A stretch of DNA of 64,000 bases from Ascidiimonas aurantiaca (GTDB lineage: Bacteria; Bacteroidota; Bacteroidia; Flavobacteriales; Flavobacteriaceae). The stretch covers positions 1 to 64,000 of the forward strand of contig NZ_JBBEWR010000008.1 of NCBI RefSeq assembly GCF_037646345.1. The letters are read 5' to 3'. The translations under genes and the position numbers were made by a program. Of the stretch, positions 52,270 to 61,477 are shown one piece after another; positions within the stretch are counted from its first letter, which is position 1; each line of letters begins with the position of its first letter. The notes below the pieces were generated by a model that did no database searches, was not told where the DNA came from, and worked only from the letters and a program-made list of their open reading frames with translations.

Positions 52270-53274
52270 ATGAAACTTTTAAAGAAGGTTGTTTTTATTT
52301 CTGTCATTTTTGCAGTGCTGGTAATGGGAGTGTATATCTTGGGACCTCAGGTTGAAAGCCCTGTTATGGAACGTATTCTACCAGAAGTAGAAAGTGACCT
52401 TTCCTTACTTGAAAACAAGATCTTAAAGCGAGAGGCCGGGATAAGCAACCTTAAACCGGGAAATGCTTCCCGAATTGTGTGGAAAGACAGTAGCAAAGCA
52501 AAAACACCTTATGCTATTATTTATCTGCACGGTTGGTCTGCCAGTAGTGAAGAAGGAGCGCCCGTTCATGAATCTATAGCCCGTCGTTACGGTTGCAACC
52601 TATACCTCCCGCGTCTTGCAGGGCATGGTATCGAAGAAACTGAAAACATGTTGTATTTAACAGCTTCTGAATATATGAACTCTGTTAAAGAAGCCCTGGC
52701 AGTGGCAAAAAAGCTGGGGAATAAGGTTATAGTACTGGCCACTTCCACGGGAGCTTCTATGGCACTGTATCTTGCAGGTGATGACCCGGATGTAGCCGGG
52801 TTGCTACTCTATTCCCCTAACATAAAAGTGTATGACCCCAATGCAAAATGGTTATCCCGCCCATGGGGGCTTCAACTAGCCAGATGGGTAACGGGTAGCC
52901 GCTATCATACCTATGAGGCCAACGAATTAAAAAGAAAATACTGGACCACCAAATACAGACTCGAAGCGCTTACTCATTTGCAGGTATTAACACAAAAGAC
53001 CATGACCCATGACACCTTTCAAAGCGTAACCAGACCCGTTTTTATGGGGTATTTTTATAAAGATGAGGCAACCCATGACCAGGTGGTTTCTGTTCCGGCC
53101 ATGCTTGAAATGTATTCACAACTGGGCACACCGTCACATTTAAAGAGAAAAAAAGCATTTCCCGAAGCAGGGAATCATGTACTTGCCAGTCATGTAGTTT
53201 CCAAAGACCTGAAATCTGTACAAAAAGAAACTTGTATTTTTATAGAAGAAATACTAGGTTTAAAACCGTTATAA
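52270..53274 (+). CDS. Alpha/beta hydrolase with N-terminal anchor
   Basis: 334 residues. The N-terminal helix (VVFISVIFAVLVMGVYILG) is a signal anchor. The hydrolase fold has HGWSASSEEGA (oxyanion), LPRLAGHG, nucleophile region LATSTGAS, acid FYKDEATHD and His in EAGNHVL. The nucleophile elbow is A-T-S-T-G, with Ala instead of the usual first Gly. The substrate is unknown. The 15-bp spacing to the amidase gene suggests one operon. Confidence 0.85.
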   Translation: MKLLKKVVFISVIFAVLVMGVYILGPQVESPVMERILPEVESDLSLLENKILKREAGISNLKPGNASRIVWKDSSKAKTPYAIIYLHGWSASSEEGAPVHESIARRYGCNLYLPRLAGHGIEETENMLYLTASEYMNSVKEALAVAKKLGNKVIVLATSTGASMALYLAGDDPDVAGLLLYSPNIKVYDPNAKWLSRPWGLQLARWVTGSRYHTYEANELKRKYWTTKYRLEALTHLQVLTQKTMTHDTFQSVTRPVFMGYFYKDEATHDQVVSVPAMLEMYSQLGTPSHLKRKKAFPEAGNHVLASHVVSKDLKSVQKETCIFIEEILGLKPL

Positions 53275-53289
53275 TTATATATAAAATTT

Positions 53290-54936
53290 ATGAAAAGAAT
53301 CATCCTCCTCTCCCTGATCTGTTTAACTCTTGCCTGTAAAAAAGAGCCTTCTGCGGTCATTGAAAAAGTAGTATGGCAACCTTATGATGAAACTACTGAA
53401 CTAACAGAACAAAAGGAACATGAATTAGCGCGAATGCGTTTCAAATTACTTAACTCTAAAGTACTTGATAAGAATGAACTTTGGCAGCCTTTCGAAAAAG
53501 AACTCTCTGGTTTTGAGACCCGATACGAAGAGTTAAAACCATATATTTTGGAACAAAACATCCCTTCCATCCAACAATCAGTTAGTGAAGGCGTGTTTTC
53601 CTATGAAGAGCTTACGCTTTTTTATCTATACCGTATTCGCAAGTTTGAAAGTGATAATGAAAAGTCGTTAAATGCACTTATTTCCATAAACCCCGACGTG
53701 CTTAAGCAGGCAAGGAGCTATGAACGTCAAAAAGCCGAAGATGTGAAATATTCACTGTATGGCATCCCTATTTTGTTAAAAGATAATATTGGCACTTCAG
53801 GAATGGCCACCACTGCAGGAGCGTATGCCCTTAAAGATAACTATGCAGAAGATGCGTTTATAACAGCCCGTCTCAAAGAAGAGGGAGCTATTATATTAGG
53901 TAAACTCAACCTGAGTGAATGGGCATATTATTTTTGTAATGGTTGTCCACTGGGGTATAGCGCTATGGGAGGGCAAACCTTAAACCCGTATGGGCGTAAA
54001 CAATTTGAAACCGGGGGTTCGAGTTCAGGAAGTGGAGTAGCGGTAGCAGCCAATTATGCCGTAGCTGCCATTGGTACTGAAACTTCAGGCTCTATACTAT
54101 CTCCTTCCAGTCAAAACTCTGTGGTGGGTTTAAAACCTACTATCGGCTTACTGAGCAGAACAGGTATTGTACCCATATCAGGAACATTAGATACTCCGGG
54201 CCCCATGACTAAAAGTGTAATAGATAATGCTATTCTGTTACAGGCCATGACAGGTAAAGATCCTTCTGATCCAGCCTCAGTAGCAAATGATATGCAATAT
54301 ACCGAAGGTTTTGCAAATGCTTCTTTAGAAGGAAAACGTTTTGGGGTACTTACCCCTTTGTTAAAAGATACATTATACCTGAGCGCCATAGAGAAAATAA
54401 AAGCAAAAGGAGCAGAAGTTATCGAATTTGAACCGGAAGAAGTAGATCTGGACGGATTTCTTACCTTGTTGAATATAGACATGAAACACGACCTGCCGGC
54501 TTATATGGCTGCACACGCCAAAACCTCTTCAAAATACAATTCAGTTGACGAGTTGGTTTCGTTTAACCTAAAAGATAGTGTATTACGAATGCCTTATGGG
54601 CAGGGGGTTTTTGACCGTATTACGATGGATAGTACAACTCTGGAGCAACTGGAAATCATTAAAGAAAGGTTAATGAAAAATGGCAGGCATTTCTTTGACA
54701 CAATGATGAACGCGCATCATTTGGATGCGGTTTTATCCATTAACAACTACCATGCATCTTTTGCAGCAGTAGCTCAGTACCCATGCCTTACAGTGCCTAT
54801 GGGATATAAAAGCAGTGGTGAACCCGCTAACCTTACCTTTATAGGTAAACCTTTTTCAGAAAATTCCCTTCTCAGCATAGGGTTTGCTTTTGAAAAAAGT
54901 ACCAGGGCACGAAAAATACCTCCATCATATAACTAA
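53290..54936 (+). CDS. Amidase-signature lipoprotein
   Basis: 548 residues with lipobox LTLAC (Cys16). The Ser-Ser-Lys triad is visible: Lys in GIPILLKDNIGT, the central Ser in GTETSGSI and the partner Ser in GGSSSGSG. The amidase signature runs FETGGSSSGSGVAVAANYAV. It would cut amide bonds in the envelope; the N-terminal ~100 residues are a helical extra region. It is followed at 15 bp by a small membrane protein gene. Confidence 0.93.
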   Translation: MKRIILLSLICLTLACKKEPSAVIEKVVWQPYDETTELTEQKEHELARMRFKLLNSKVLDKNELWQPFEKELSGFETRYEELKPYILEQNIPSIQQSVSEGVFSYEELTLFYLYRIRKFESDNEKSLNALISINPDVLKQARSYERQKAEDVKYSLYGIPILLKDNIGTSGMATTAGAYALKDNYAEDAFITARLKEEGAIILGKLNLSEWAYYFCNGCPLGYSAMGGQTLNPYGRKQFETGGSSSGSGVAVAANYAVAAIGTETSGSILSPSSQNSVVGLKPTIGLLSRTGIVPISGTLDTPGPMTKSVIDNAILLQAMTGKDPSDPASVANDMQYTEGFANASLEGKRFGVLTPLLKDTLYLSAIEKIKAKGAEVIEFEPEEVDLDGFLTLLNIDMKHDLPAYMAAHAKTSSKYNSVDELVSFNLKDSVLRMPYGQGVFDRITMDSTTLEQLEIIKERLMKNGRHFFDTMMNAHHLDAVLSINNYHASFAAVAQYPCLTVPMGYKSSGEPANLTFIGKPFSENSLLSIGFAFEKSTRARKIPPSYN

Positions 54937-54950
54937 AATTTACAAATCGT

Positions 54951-55223
54951 ATGTCATACCGAAACTTGGTGATCATTACCAAGATCATCTTTTATTATTG
55001 TCTTTTTTACATAGGCGTAAAAGTTTATGGTGTTTTTTCCGGAATGTGGTTTCTACCCAATATAGTTGTAATATTGCTATTAGCGGTTACAGGAGGTCTG
55101 GCGGCATTTTTCATGATCAAAAAAAAATATAACTGGCCCTACGCCATCGCGGGGATATTAATAATTGTGCTTCTTCGTATATACGAGTCCCGACTCATTT
55201 CATACTTATACGAAAACTTCTAA
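54951..55223 (+). CDS. Small membrane protein (90 aa)
   Basis: 90 residues with three membrane helices (IIFYYCLFYIGVKVYGVF, NIVVILLLAVTGGLAAFF, YAIAGILIIVLLRIYES) and no recognised family. It starts 15 bp after the amidase stop and is probably the third gene of that operon. The first ATG is used; no better start is seen. A longer out-of-frame reading through the same region (54884-55132) is not credited. Confidence 0.7.
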   Translation: MSYRNLVIITKIIFYYCLFYIGVKVYGVFSGMWFLPNIVVILLLAVTGGLAAFFMIKKKYNWPYAIAGILIIVLLRIYESRLISYLYENF

Positions 55224-55344
55224 TATTTTGAAAGGAAGGCTTTGAGATCGTGAATACAGAAAGTACAATGTATAAAACCCCTGTAAAACCTTTAGCGTTC
55301 TCTTTTTAGGTTGTATTTTTACGCGCTCAAACAGTAACAGGTAT

Positions 55345-56649
55345 ATGAGAACCAAATCACTTAAGAAAAATACCATAAATGTAGTAACACTGGGTTGCTC
55401 AAAAAACGTATATGATTCAGAGGTATTGATGGGGCAATTACGCGCCAGTGGAAAGGAAGTTGTACATGAAAAGGAAGGCAATATTGTAGTGATCAACACC
55501 TGTGGCTTTATTGCCAATGCAAAAGAAGAGAGTATAAATACTATATTAGAATATGTTGACAAAAAAGAGAAGGGAGAAGTAGATAAGGTGTTTGTTACCG
55601 GATGCCTCAGTGAGCGATATAAGCCCGATCTTCAAAAAGAAATACCAGATGTAGATCAGTATTTTGGTACAACAGACCTGCCTGTTCTATTAAAAACACT
55701 GGGAGCTGACTACAAACATGAACTTATAGGAGAGCGCCTTACAACAACCCCGAAGAATTATGCGTATCTAAAAATATCTGAAGGGTGTGACCGCCCCTGT
55801 TCATTTTGTGCAATCCCGCTAATGAGAGGGAAGCATCGCAGTAAGCCTGTAGAAGAGCTGGTAGTAGAAGCAGAGAAACTGGCGGCAAAAGGGGTTAAAG
55901 AACTAATTTTGATAGCCCAGGACCTTACATATTACGGCCTGGATCTCTATAAAAAAAGAAACCTGGCGGCACTTTTAAAAGAACTGGTTAAAGTAGAAGG
56001 CATTGAATGGATACGTTTGCATTATGCCTTTCCGACAGGATTTCCTATGGATGTACTCGAAGTAATAAAAGAAGAGCCTAAGGTTTGTAATTATATAGAT
56101 ATCCCATTACAACATATCGCAGACCCTGTATTAAAATCCATGCGCAGAGGGACCACTAAAGAAAAAACAACTAAACTGCTCAGAGAATTCAGGAAGGCCG
56201 TTCCTGATATGGCTATTCGTACAACTCTTATTGTGGGTTACCCCGGAGAAACAGAAGAAGATTTCCAAACCTTAAAAAGCTGGGTGCAAGAAATGAAGTT
56301 TGAGCGTCTGGGATGTTTTACCTACAGTCATGAAGAGAACACGCATGCTTTTAACTTAGAAGACGATGTGCCCGAGGATATTAAGCAGCAGAGAGCCGCA
56401 GAGATCATGGATATCCAGTCTCAGATCTCCTGGGAGCTTAATCAGCAAAAAATAGGGCATACATTTACCTGTATCATAGATCGTAAAGAAGGAGGATATT
56501 TTGTTGGCCGTACTGAATTTGATTCACCCGATGTAGATAATGAAGTGCTTATTGATGCCGCTAAACACTATGTAAAGGTAGGAGATTTTACCAGTGTCAA
56601 GATTACATCTGCTTCTGATTTTGACCTTTACGGAGAACCGGTAGAATAA
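55345..56649 (+). CDS. rimO: Ribosomal protein S12 methylthiotransferase RimO
   Basis: 434 residues. The N-terminal UPF0004 part has the Cys set TLGCSKNVYDSE, INTCGFI and TGCLSER. The radical-SAM motif is CDRPCSFCAIP. The C-terminal TRAM domain follows (~370-434). It adds a methylthio group to Asp89 of S12. The substrate family RimO rather than MiaB is supported by GCSKNVYDSE and MRGKHRSKP. The 3' end overlaps the convergent GNAT gene by 22 bp. Confidence 0.96.
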   Translation: MRTKSLKKNTINVVTLGCSKNVYDSEVLMGQLRASGKEVVHEKEGNIVVINTCGFIANAKEESINTILEYVDKKEKGEVDKVFVTGCLSERYKPDLQKEIPDVDQYFGTTDLPVLLKTLGADYKHELIGERLTTTPKNYAYLKISEGCDRPCSFCAIPLMRGKHRSKPVEELVVEAEKLAAKGVKELILIAQDLTYYGLDLYKKRNLAALLKELVKVEGIEWIRLHYAFPTGFPMDVLEVIKEEPKVCNYIDIPLQHIADPVLKSMRRGTTKEKTTKLLREFRKAVPDMAIRTTLIVGYPGETEEDFQTLKSWVQEMKFERLGCFTYSHEENTHAFNLEDDVPEDIKQQRAAEIMDIQSQISWELNQQKIGHTFTCIIDRKEGGYFVGRTEFDSPDVDNEVLIDAAKHYVKVGDFTSVKITSASDFDLYGEPVE

Positions 56650-57176
56650 TTTTTAGTGCAGAATTGCTCCCATTTTTTGCGGGTCAAAACGAATTTTTGA
56701 TCATAGCAATTTTCATGGGGGTTCCAAAACTCAGATTTGAGTGTCATAAACTTCATGAGAATCTTGGAGGAAGCTTTATTTTCTTTATTTACATAAGCTA
56801 CTACCTCTTCTGCCTTATTGTTATCAAAAACAAAGTCAAGCAATCCTTTAGTAATTTCAGTACCATATCCTTTTCCCCAGTGAGATTCCAATAAACGGTA
56901 TCCTATTTCCCATTCGCCATGCGTGTTTTTTATAAAGGCTACCGTGCCTACAAATGTATCTTTTTGCATTGTGATGGCCCATACATAAAAGTTATTCGCA
57001 GCCTCAGAATACCGGCTAATCAGATCTTCGAGTTCTTTTCGGTTGGTATCACGATCTTTTGGTTCAGACCCCGTGTATTTCATGACTTCCGGGTTACTTT
57101 CCATCTCATGAAAAAAAGGCTCGTCCTTCCGGGTCAATACCCTGACCAATAATCTGGGAGTTTCAAAGATTTTCAT
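56628..57176 (-). CDS. GNAT N-acetyltransferase, RimJ/RimL-like
   Basis: 182 residues. LVRVLTRKDEPFFHEMESNPEVMKYTG is the N-terminal RimJ pattern, WEIGYRLLESHWGKGYGTEITKGLL the acetyl-CoA loop (Gly-rich K/G-x-G-x-G/A type) and NKASSKILMKFM the late conserved helix. It transfers an acetyl group to an amine or N terminus that cannot be told from sequence. It converges on rimO. Confidence 0.9.
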   Translation of the reverse strand: MKIFETPRLLVRVLTRKDEPFFHEMESNPEVMKYTGSEPKDRDTNRKELEDLISRYSEAANNFYVWAITMQKDTFVGTVAFIKNTHGEWEIGYRLLESHWGKGYGTEITKGLLDFVFDNNKAEEVVAYVNKENKASSKILMKFMTLKSEFWNPHENCYDQKFVLTRKKWEQFCTKNYSTGSP

Positions 57177-57257
57177 TTTCAGGGGTTTAAAAGGAATTGC
57201 AAGTTAACATTATTTGATACGGTTTTTGATGATTATCTTTGGAAAAACTTAGTTTTT

Positions 57258-57923
57258 ATGCAGTATCACCTCATTTTTGACATGGATGGTGTTTTGGTTG
57301 ACAGTGAGCCGTTTCATCAAAGTGTGCTACAATCGGTTTGTGACCGCATAGGCATCCGTATCGACAAGCCCTATTATACTACTTTAGTAGGAATGGGAGA
57401 CCTGCAATTGTGGTCTAAGCTTATAGACGATTTTGATTTGGATAAGTCCCCTGACTGGTATATTTCTTTTCATAAAAAACTATTGTATGAAGCACTTCCT
57501 TCGGCAGATGTTACGCCCATGCCTTATGTTTTAGATTTAATTGAGGAACTTGCGGCCCATAACTTCCGGTTATCGTTAGGCTCCTCGTCACCTGTAAAAG
57601 TAATAAATACCTTTGTAGAGAAATTAAAAATAGTATCGTATTTCGATCACCTGGTAAGCCGTGAGCATGTAAGCCAGGGAAAACCACACCCGGATATTTT
57701 TCTGGAAGTAGCGAGAAGGTATGGTCTCCCGCCTGAAGAATTTCTGGTAATAGAAGATAGTTATAATGGAGTATGTGCCGCTACTTCCGCCGGAATGCGA
57801 TCTGTTGGCTACATTCATCCTAATTCCGGGAAACAGGATCTTTCCAACGCGGTTATGGTGATAGATAGTTTCTCTTGCATTTCTGCACAACGACTTAAAG
57901 AAATGTACACATGCAAAAAGTAA
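57258..57923 (+). CDS. HAD family hydrolase, beta-phosphoglucomutase-like
   Basis: 221 residues. Motif I FDMDGVLVDSEP gives the nucleophile and acid Asp pair; motif II LGSSSP; motif III KPHPDIFLEVARRYG; motif IV VIEDSYNG. The cap domain is of the C1 type (~15-85). The class includes sugar-phosphatases and beta-phosphoglucomutase. It overlaps the following lyase gene by 13 bp, which couples their translation. Confidence 0.9.
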   Translation: MQYHLIFDMDGVLVDSEPFHQSVLQSVCDRIGIRIDKPYYTTLVGMGDLQLWSKLIDDFDLDKSPDWYISFHKKLLYEALPSADVTPMPYVLDLIEELAAHNFRLSLGSSSPVKVINTFVEKLKIVSYFDHLVSREHVSQGKPHPDIFLEVARRYGLPPEEFLVIEDSYNGVCAATSAGMRSVGYIHPNSGKQDLSNAVMVIDSFSCISAQRLKEMYTCKK

Positions 57924-58774
57924 AAATTATTGAATGTCCCAGAGATGCAATGCAGGGCATTAAAGATTTTATTCCAACGGAAGAAAAAGTACGCTATATA
58001 CAATCTATATTAAGAGTAGGTTTTGATACGGTAGATTTTGGAAGTTTTGTTTCTCCTAAAGCCATCCCACAAATGGCAGATACGGCTCAGGTGCTTTCAC
58101 AACTGGACCTGTCTTTCACAAAAAGTAAATTACTGGCGATTATTGCCAATGTAAGAGGAGCACAAGATGCTTCCAGGCATCCCGAGATCACTTATCTGGG
58201 ATATCCTTTTTCCATATCTGAGAATTTTCAAATGCGTAATACACATAAAACCATTGCGCAAAGTATAGAAGTACTTAAAGAGATACTGGCTATAGCCCAT
58301 GCTTCTGATAAAGAAGTGGTAGCCTATCTTTCCATGGGATTCGGAAACCCTTACGGAGATCCCTGGAATGTAGAAATTGTAGGAGAATGGACCGAAAGAC
58401 TATCAGCTATGGGGGTTAGAATATTATCCCTTTCTGATACCATAGGAAGTTCTACTCCGGAGATCATTACCTATCTTTTTAAAAATCTTGTTCCGAAATA
58501 CCCTGAAATAGAGTTTGGAGCCCACTTACACACAACCCTTGGTACCTGGCATGAAAAGATAGATGCTGCTTTTAAAGCCGGATGCAGAAGATTTGATGGT
58601 GCTATTCAGGGGTTTGGCGGATGCCCTATGGCCAAAGACGAGCTTACCGGGAATATGCCTACAGAAAAACTGTTATCTTATATGAATGTTGAAAAAGCAG
58701 ATACCGGGTTACATGCCATGAGTTTTGAGAGCGCTTACAATGAGGCTAGCAAAATTTTCGGCAGGTATCATTAA
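57911..58774 (+). CDS. HMG-CoA lyase family protein
   Basis: 287 residues of the HMGL/DRE-TIM barrel family. IIECPRDAMQGIKDFIPTEEKV is the entry motif, where the more usual reading is EVGPRDGLQ. The metal-binding HLHTTLG, and the Cys loop GCPMAKDELTGNMPTE with the catalytic Cys in GGCP, are present. It would split HMG-CoA to acetyl-CoA and acetoacetate in leucine breakdown. The N-terminal deviation leaves open a related aldol-cleaving reaction. Confidence 0.88.
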   Translation: MQKVKIIECPRDAMQGIKDFIPTEEKVRYIQSILRVGFDTVDFGSFVSPKAIPQMADTAQVLSQLDLSFTKSKLLAIIANVRGAQDASRHPEITYLGYPFSISENFQMRNTHKTIAQSIEVLKEILAIAHASDKEVVAYLSMGFGNPYGDPWNVEIVGEWTERLSAMGVRILSLSDTIGSSTPEIITYLFKNLVPKYPEIEFGAHLHTTLGTWHEKIDAAFKAGCRRFDGAIQGFGGCPMAKDELTGNMPTEKLLSYMNVEKADTGLHAMSFESAYNEASKIFGRYH

Positions 58775-58787
58775 TTTTATCTGATAC

Positions 58788-58820
58788 CATAAAAAAACCG
58801 ACTTTAAAAGCCGGTTTTGG
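58788..58820. terminator. Terminator between convergent genes
   Basis: AAAACCG-A-CTTT pairs with AAAG-C-CGGTTTT around a short loop, with A and T runs outside. It lies between the lyase gene and the FecA-like receptor. Confidence 0.75.
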
Positions 58821-58839
58821 TTGTTTTATCGAATACATT

Positions 58840-61071
58840 TTAAAACTGAAGCTGAAAGCCGGCGTACGCCCCGAAAGGGTGCCCTGGTCTCAATCCCGCA
58901 GGTACACGGGAAACTGCATATACCTCATCCAGCAGGTTAATAATATTTCCCGTAATGCTTAGGTGCTTATTAATTCGATACTTTCCCGCAAAATCAATAA
59001 TAAAGTTAGAAGCTACTTTTTCATTTTCAGGAATATCCCCTCTCCCTGCTTCTGTTCTGAACGCTCCGTTAAAGCGACCGCTTAAATTGAGTTCAAATTT
59101 CTTGTGCTCTAATGAAATAGTGGCGTTAAACTGGTGTCTGGCAATATACGGTAGTTCATCCCCTTCGGTAACTTCTCCCCACAAATCATCTTCACTTCCA
59201 AAACTGTTTTGAAATTCAGTATCGGTATAGGTATAAGCAAAAGTAAGGGGTAGCGCCAGACTTTCATGAGTTCCTAAAATATTGTAATTAAGGAGTACTT
59301 CAAGCCCGTGAACCACTACTTCTCCCGCATTAAACTGATCCAGAGAACCGGTACCTCCCGTAGCCGCAAGATCGCTTCCCAGCAAATTGCTGTAATCATT
59401 GTAAAAAGCAACTACCTCACCAGACAAACCTTTTACCGAAAATCGTGAGCCCAACTCATAGTTTATACTTTCTTCCGGTTTTTGATCCTCCTGATTACTT
59501 GGTGGCGAGAACCCTTTATGTACCCCTCCAAAAGCTGATAGTTTATTATTGAAATTGTAGTTAAAACCAACTCCCGGAATAAAAACATCCACCTTATTTT
59601 CGCGTATGGCTATATCTGTTCCGTTTCTGTTCACATCATTTCTCCCATAATCGGTTCTTCCCAATACGATATTCTCATAGCGAATACCGGGAGTTAATGT
59701 AAGCTCCTTGTATTTAAATTTGTAAAGGGCATGCGCAGCAAAAGCGGTAGCATCGCTAATACGGTTGGCATCCGTACCTCGTGTTGCTTCAGTAGTTTGC
59801 GAAAGCACACCATCTGTTATTTGATAACCGTCAACCCATTGAAAACGATCTTCTTCGTCATAATGAATGCGAAGGCCTATTTCTATATCGTGAAAGGCAG
59901 ATGCTCCACTCCAGTGATAATCCAGTTTGGTTTGTACCCCTTTGGATATATACACACGGTTATTGGCTTTTATACCCAATGCATCTGCTTCTGAGTCAAC
60001 ATCTCCCCGTAAAACAGCAAAATGATCAGGGTTACCCTCAGGGTCAGCAACCACTCCGGCAAGACCACGGCGTTCCCCATTGGCAATTACATAATCCAGT
60101 TTGTACCAGTTACGGGCAAAACGATTGTAATAACCCGTAGTGGTAACTCTAAAATAATCACTAAACTTAAATGCATGTGTTGCCATAAATTGTACATGAT
60201 CTGCATTCATTTCATCTGCTTCAGAACTGGCATACCGACTAAAGGGATCGCGTTCAAAATCGTTGTCACTAAGCCCCAGATAGGTTTCATCAGAAGTTTC
60301 ATCGGAATATTGAAATTTTAATTCAAGAGCCTGCTGTAATTTTGCTTCCTCTGAGGTCTGAATTCGGAATTTGGCAACCAGATCGTTTTTGTCAAACCCG
60401 GTGTTATCTCCCGATGACAGGTTCTTAAAGCCATCTGAGTTAAAGTTGAGGTACTCTATCATGTACCCTATATTCTCATAATTCCCACCTACGCTGGTAT
60501 GAAAACGGGCACTGTTAAAACTACCGTAAGTAGCGTTTACCCTGGCGCTGAAAGAGTCTGGTATCTGGGTTGAGATCATATTTATAGCCCCTCCTGTAGT
60601 AAAAGGCCCATATTGTACCTGACTGCTCCCTTTTAGGATTTCCACGGCTTGCATTCTTGCTATGGTGGGAAAATAGTAAGCAGCCGGGGCACTGTAGGGA
60701 GCCGGAGCTATCAATACACCATCTTCCATAATAGTGATCTTGGCACTTCTCTCAGGAGAGGTTCCCCTTAAACTTATATTAGGGCGTAGGCCAAAACCGT
60801 CTTCTTCATAATAATTAACCCCCGGAATACTTCGTAAAACCCTGTTAATATCCAGATAATCAAACTTTTTAAGTTCCTCCGGTGAAATATAATAAGCAGA
60901 ACCAGTACGATTTCGGGCCTCAAATTTACTGCCGAAAATTACATTGGCCGAGAGTACTACTTCTTTAAGTTGAACAGTATCTCTTTTTGGGGATGATGAA
61001 GGGGCTGGTGTTTGTTGCGCAAAGAGCATAGGGGTACCCAATAGAAAAGTACCCAAAAATATTTTTTTCAT
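58840..61071 (-). CDS. TonB-dependent receptor, FecA-like
   Basis: 743 residues with a signal peptide (cleavage near MLFAQQ). A TonB box-like stretch (DTVQLKEVVLSAN) leads to the plug (LRSIPGVNYYEEDGFGLRPNISLRGTSPERS, VEILKGSSQVQYGPFTTGGAINMIS). The barrel ends GAYAGFQLQF with the C-terminal Phe. The plug resembles ferric dicitrate and related siderophore receptors. No fecIR pair lies nearby, so regulation may be by Fur or iron in another way. Confidence 0.9.
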   Translation of the reverse strand: MKKIFLGTFLLGTPMLFAQQTPAPSSSPKRDTVQLKEVVLSANVIFGSKFEARNRTGSAYYISPEELKKFDYLDINRVLRSIPGVNYYEEDGFGLRPNISLRGTSPERSAKITIMEDGVLIAPAPYSAPAAYYFPTIARMQAVEILKGSSQVQYGPFTTGGAINMISTQIPDSFSARVNATYGSFNSARFHTSVGGNYENIGYMIEYLNFNSDGFKNLSSGDNTGFDKNDLVAKFRIQTSEEAKLQQALELKFQYSDETSDETYLGLSDNDFERDPFSRYASSEADEMNADHVQFMATHAFKFSDYFRVTTTGYYNRFARNWYKLDYVIANGERRGLAGVVADPEGNPDHFAVLRGDVDSEADALGIKANNRVYISKGVQTKLDYHWSGASAFHDIEIGLRIHYDEEDRFQWVDGYQITDGVLSQTTEATRGTDANRISDATAFAAHALYKFKYKELTLTPGIRYENIVLGRTDYGRNDVNRNGTDIAIRENKVDVFIPGVGFNYNFNNKLSAFGGVHKGFSPPSNQEDQKPEESINYELGSRFSVKGLSGEVVAFYNDYSNLLGSDLAATGGTGSLDQFNAGEVVVHGLEVLLNYNILGTHESLALPLTFAYTYTDTEFQNSFGSEDDLWGEVTEGDELPYIARHQFNATISLEHKKFELNLSGRFNGAFRTEAGRGDIPENEKVASNFIIDFAGKYRINKHLSITGNIINLLDEVYAVSRVPAGLRPGHPFGAYAGFQLQF

Positions 61072-61317
61072 TTATTGGAAATTAATACTAAAAAAATGGT
61101 TGTTTTAAGAGGGTAAAAGTAATATGATTTTGTTAACACACAAATTTTATTTAGAATTAATAAAAATTATTTTCTTAAGGTACTGTGAAATAAGAGTTTG
61201 GTTTTCAGTATGGTTAGTGTAAAAATATGAGTCGCAAGATATACTTGTAAGGTGTTTACATCACGTTGTGCATGAAGAAACTTAAGGTCTTCGAAATGAA
61301 AAAAAGAGTACGTGTTT

Positions 61318-61361
61318 TTTGTGTATTTTCAAGTTACATATATTCTTTGTGTATTTTCAAG
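61318..61361 (+). repeat. 16-bp direct repeat TTTGTGTATTTTCAAG
   Basis: Exact copies at 61318-61333 and 61346-61361, 28 bp from start to start. The distance is close to three helix turns, so a protein could bind both from one side. It lies 117 bp before guaB. Its role is unknown. Confidence 0.6.
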
Positions 61362-61446
61362 AAAATATAAGGCAATACTTTTATGAAACTTCGCTCCCTG
61401 GAAAGAATTAATAAAGGCTTTTAAGGTTTTAGTGTCTTAAAAGTGT

Positions 61447-61454
61447 TATATTTG
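61447..61454 (+). promoter_or_regulatory. guaB promoter box
   Basis: TATATTTG matches the TAnnTTTG consensus, 24 bases before the guaB start. No exact TTG lies 17-23 bases upstream; a T-rich stretch occupies that place. Confidence 0.65.
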
Positions 61455-61477
61455 CACGCAATTAAATTTTAATTGCG

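Larger units (their letters stand above)
61072..61477. other. Divergent region between the FecA-like receptor and guaB
   Basis: 406 bp without a gene. It holds the receptor's upstream region, an A/T-rich stretch with ATTTAGAATTA (61149-61159) that resembles half of a Fur-type box, a 16-bp direct repeat (61318-61361), and the guaB promoter (61447-61454). Confidence 0.6.

Noticed and set aside
61149..61177. Possible Fur box upstream of the FecA-like receptor
   Set aside because: Only one half (ATTTAGAATTA) fits well; the second half is too A/T-rich to tell from chance in this region.
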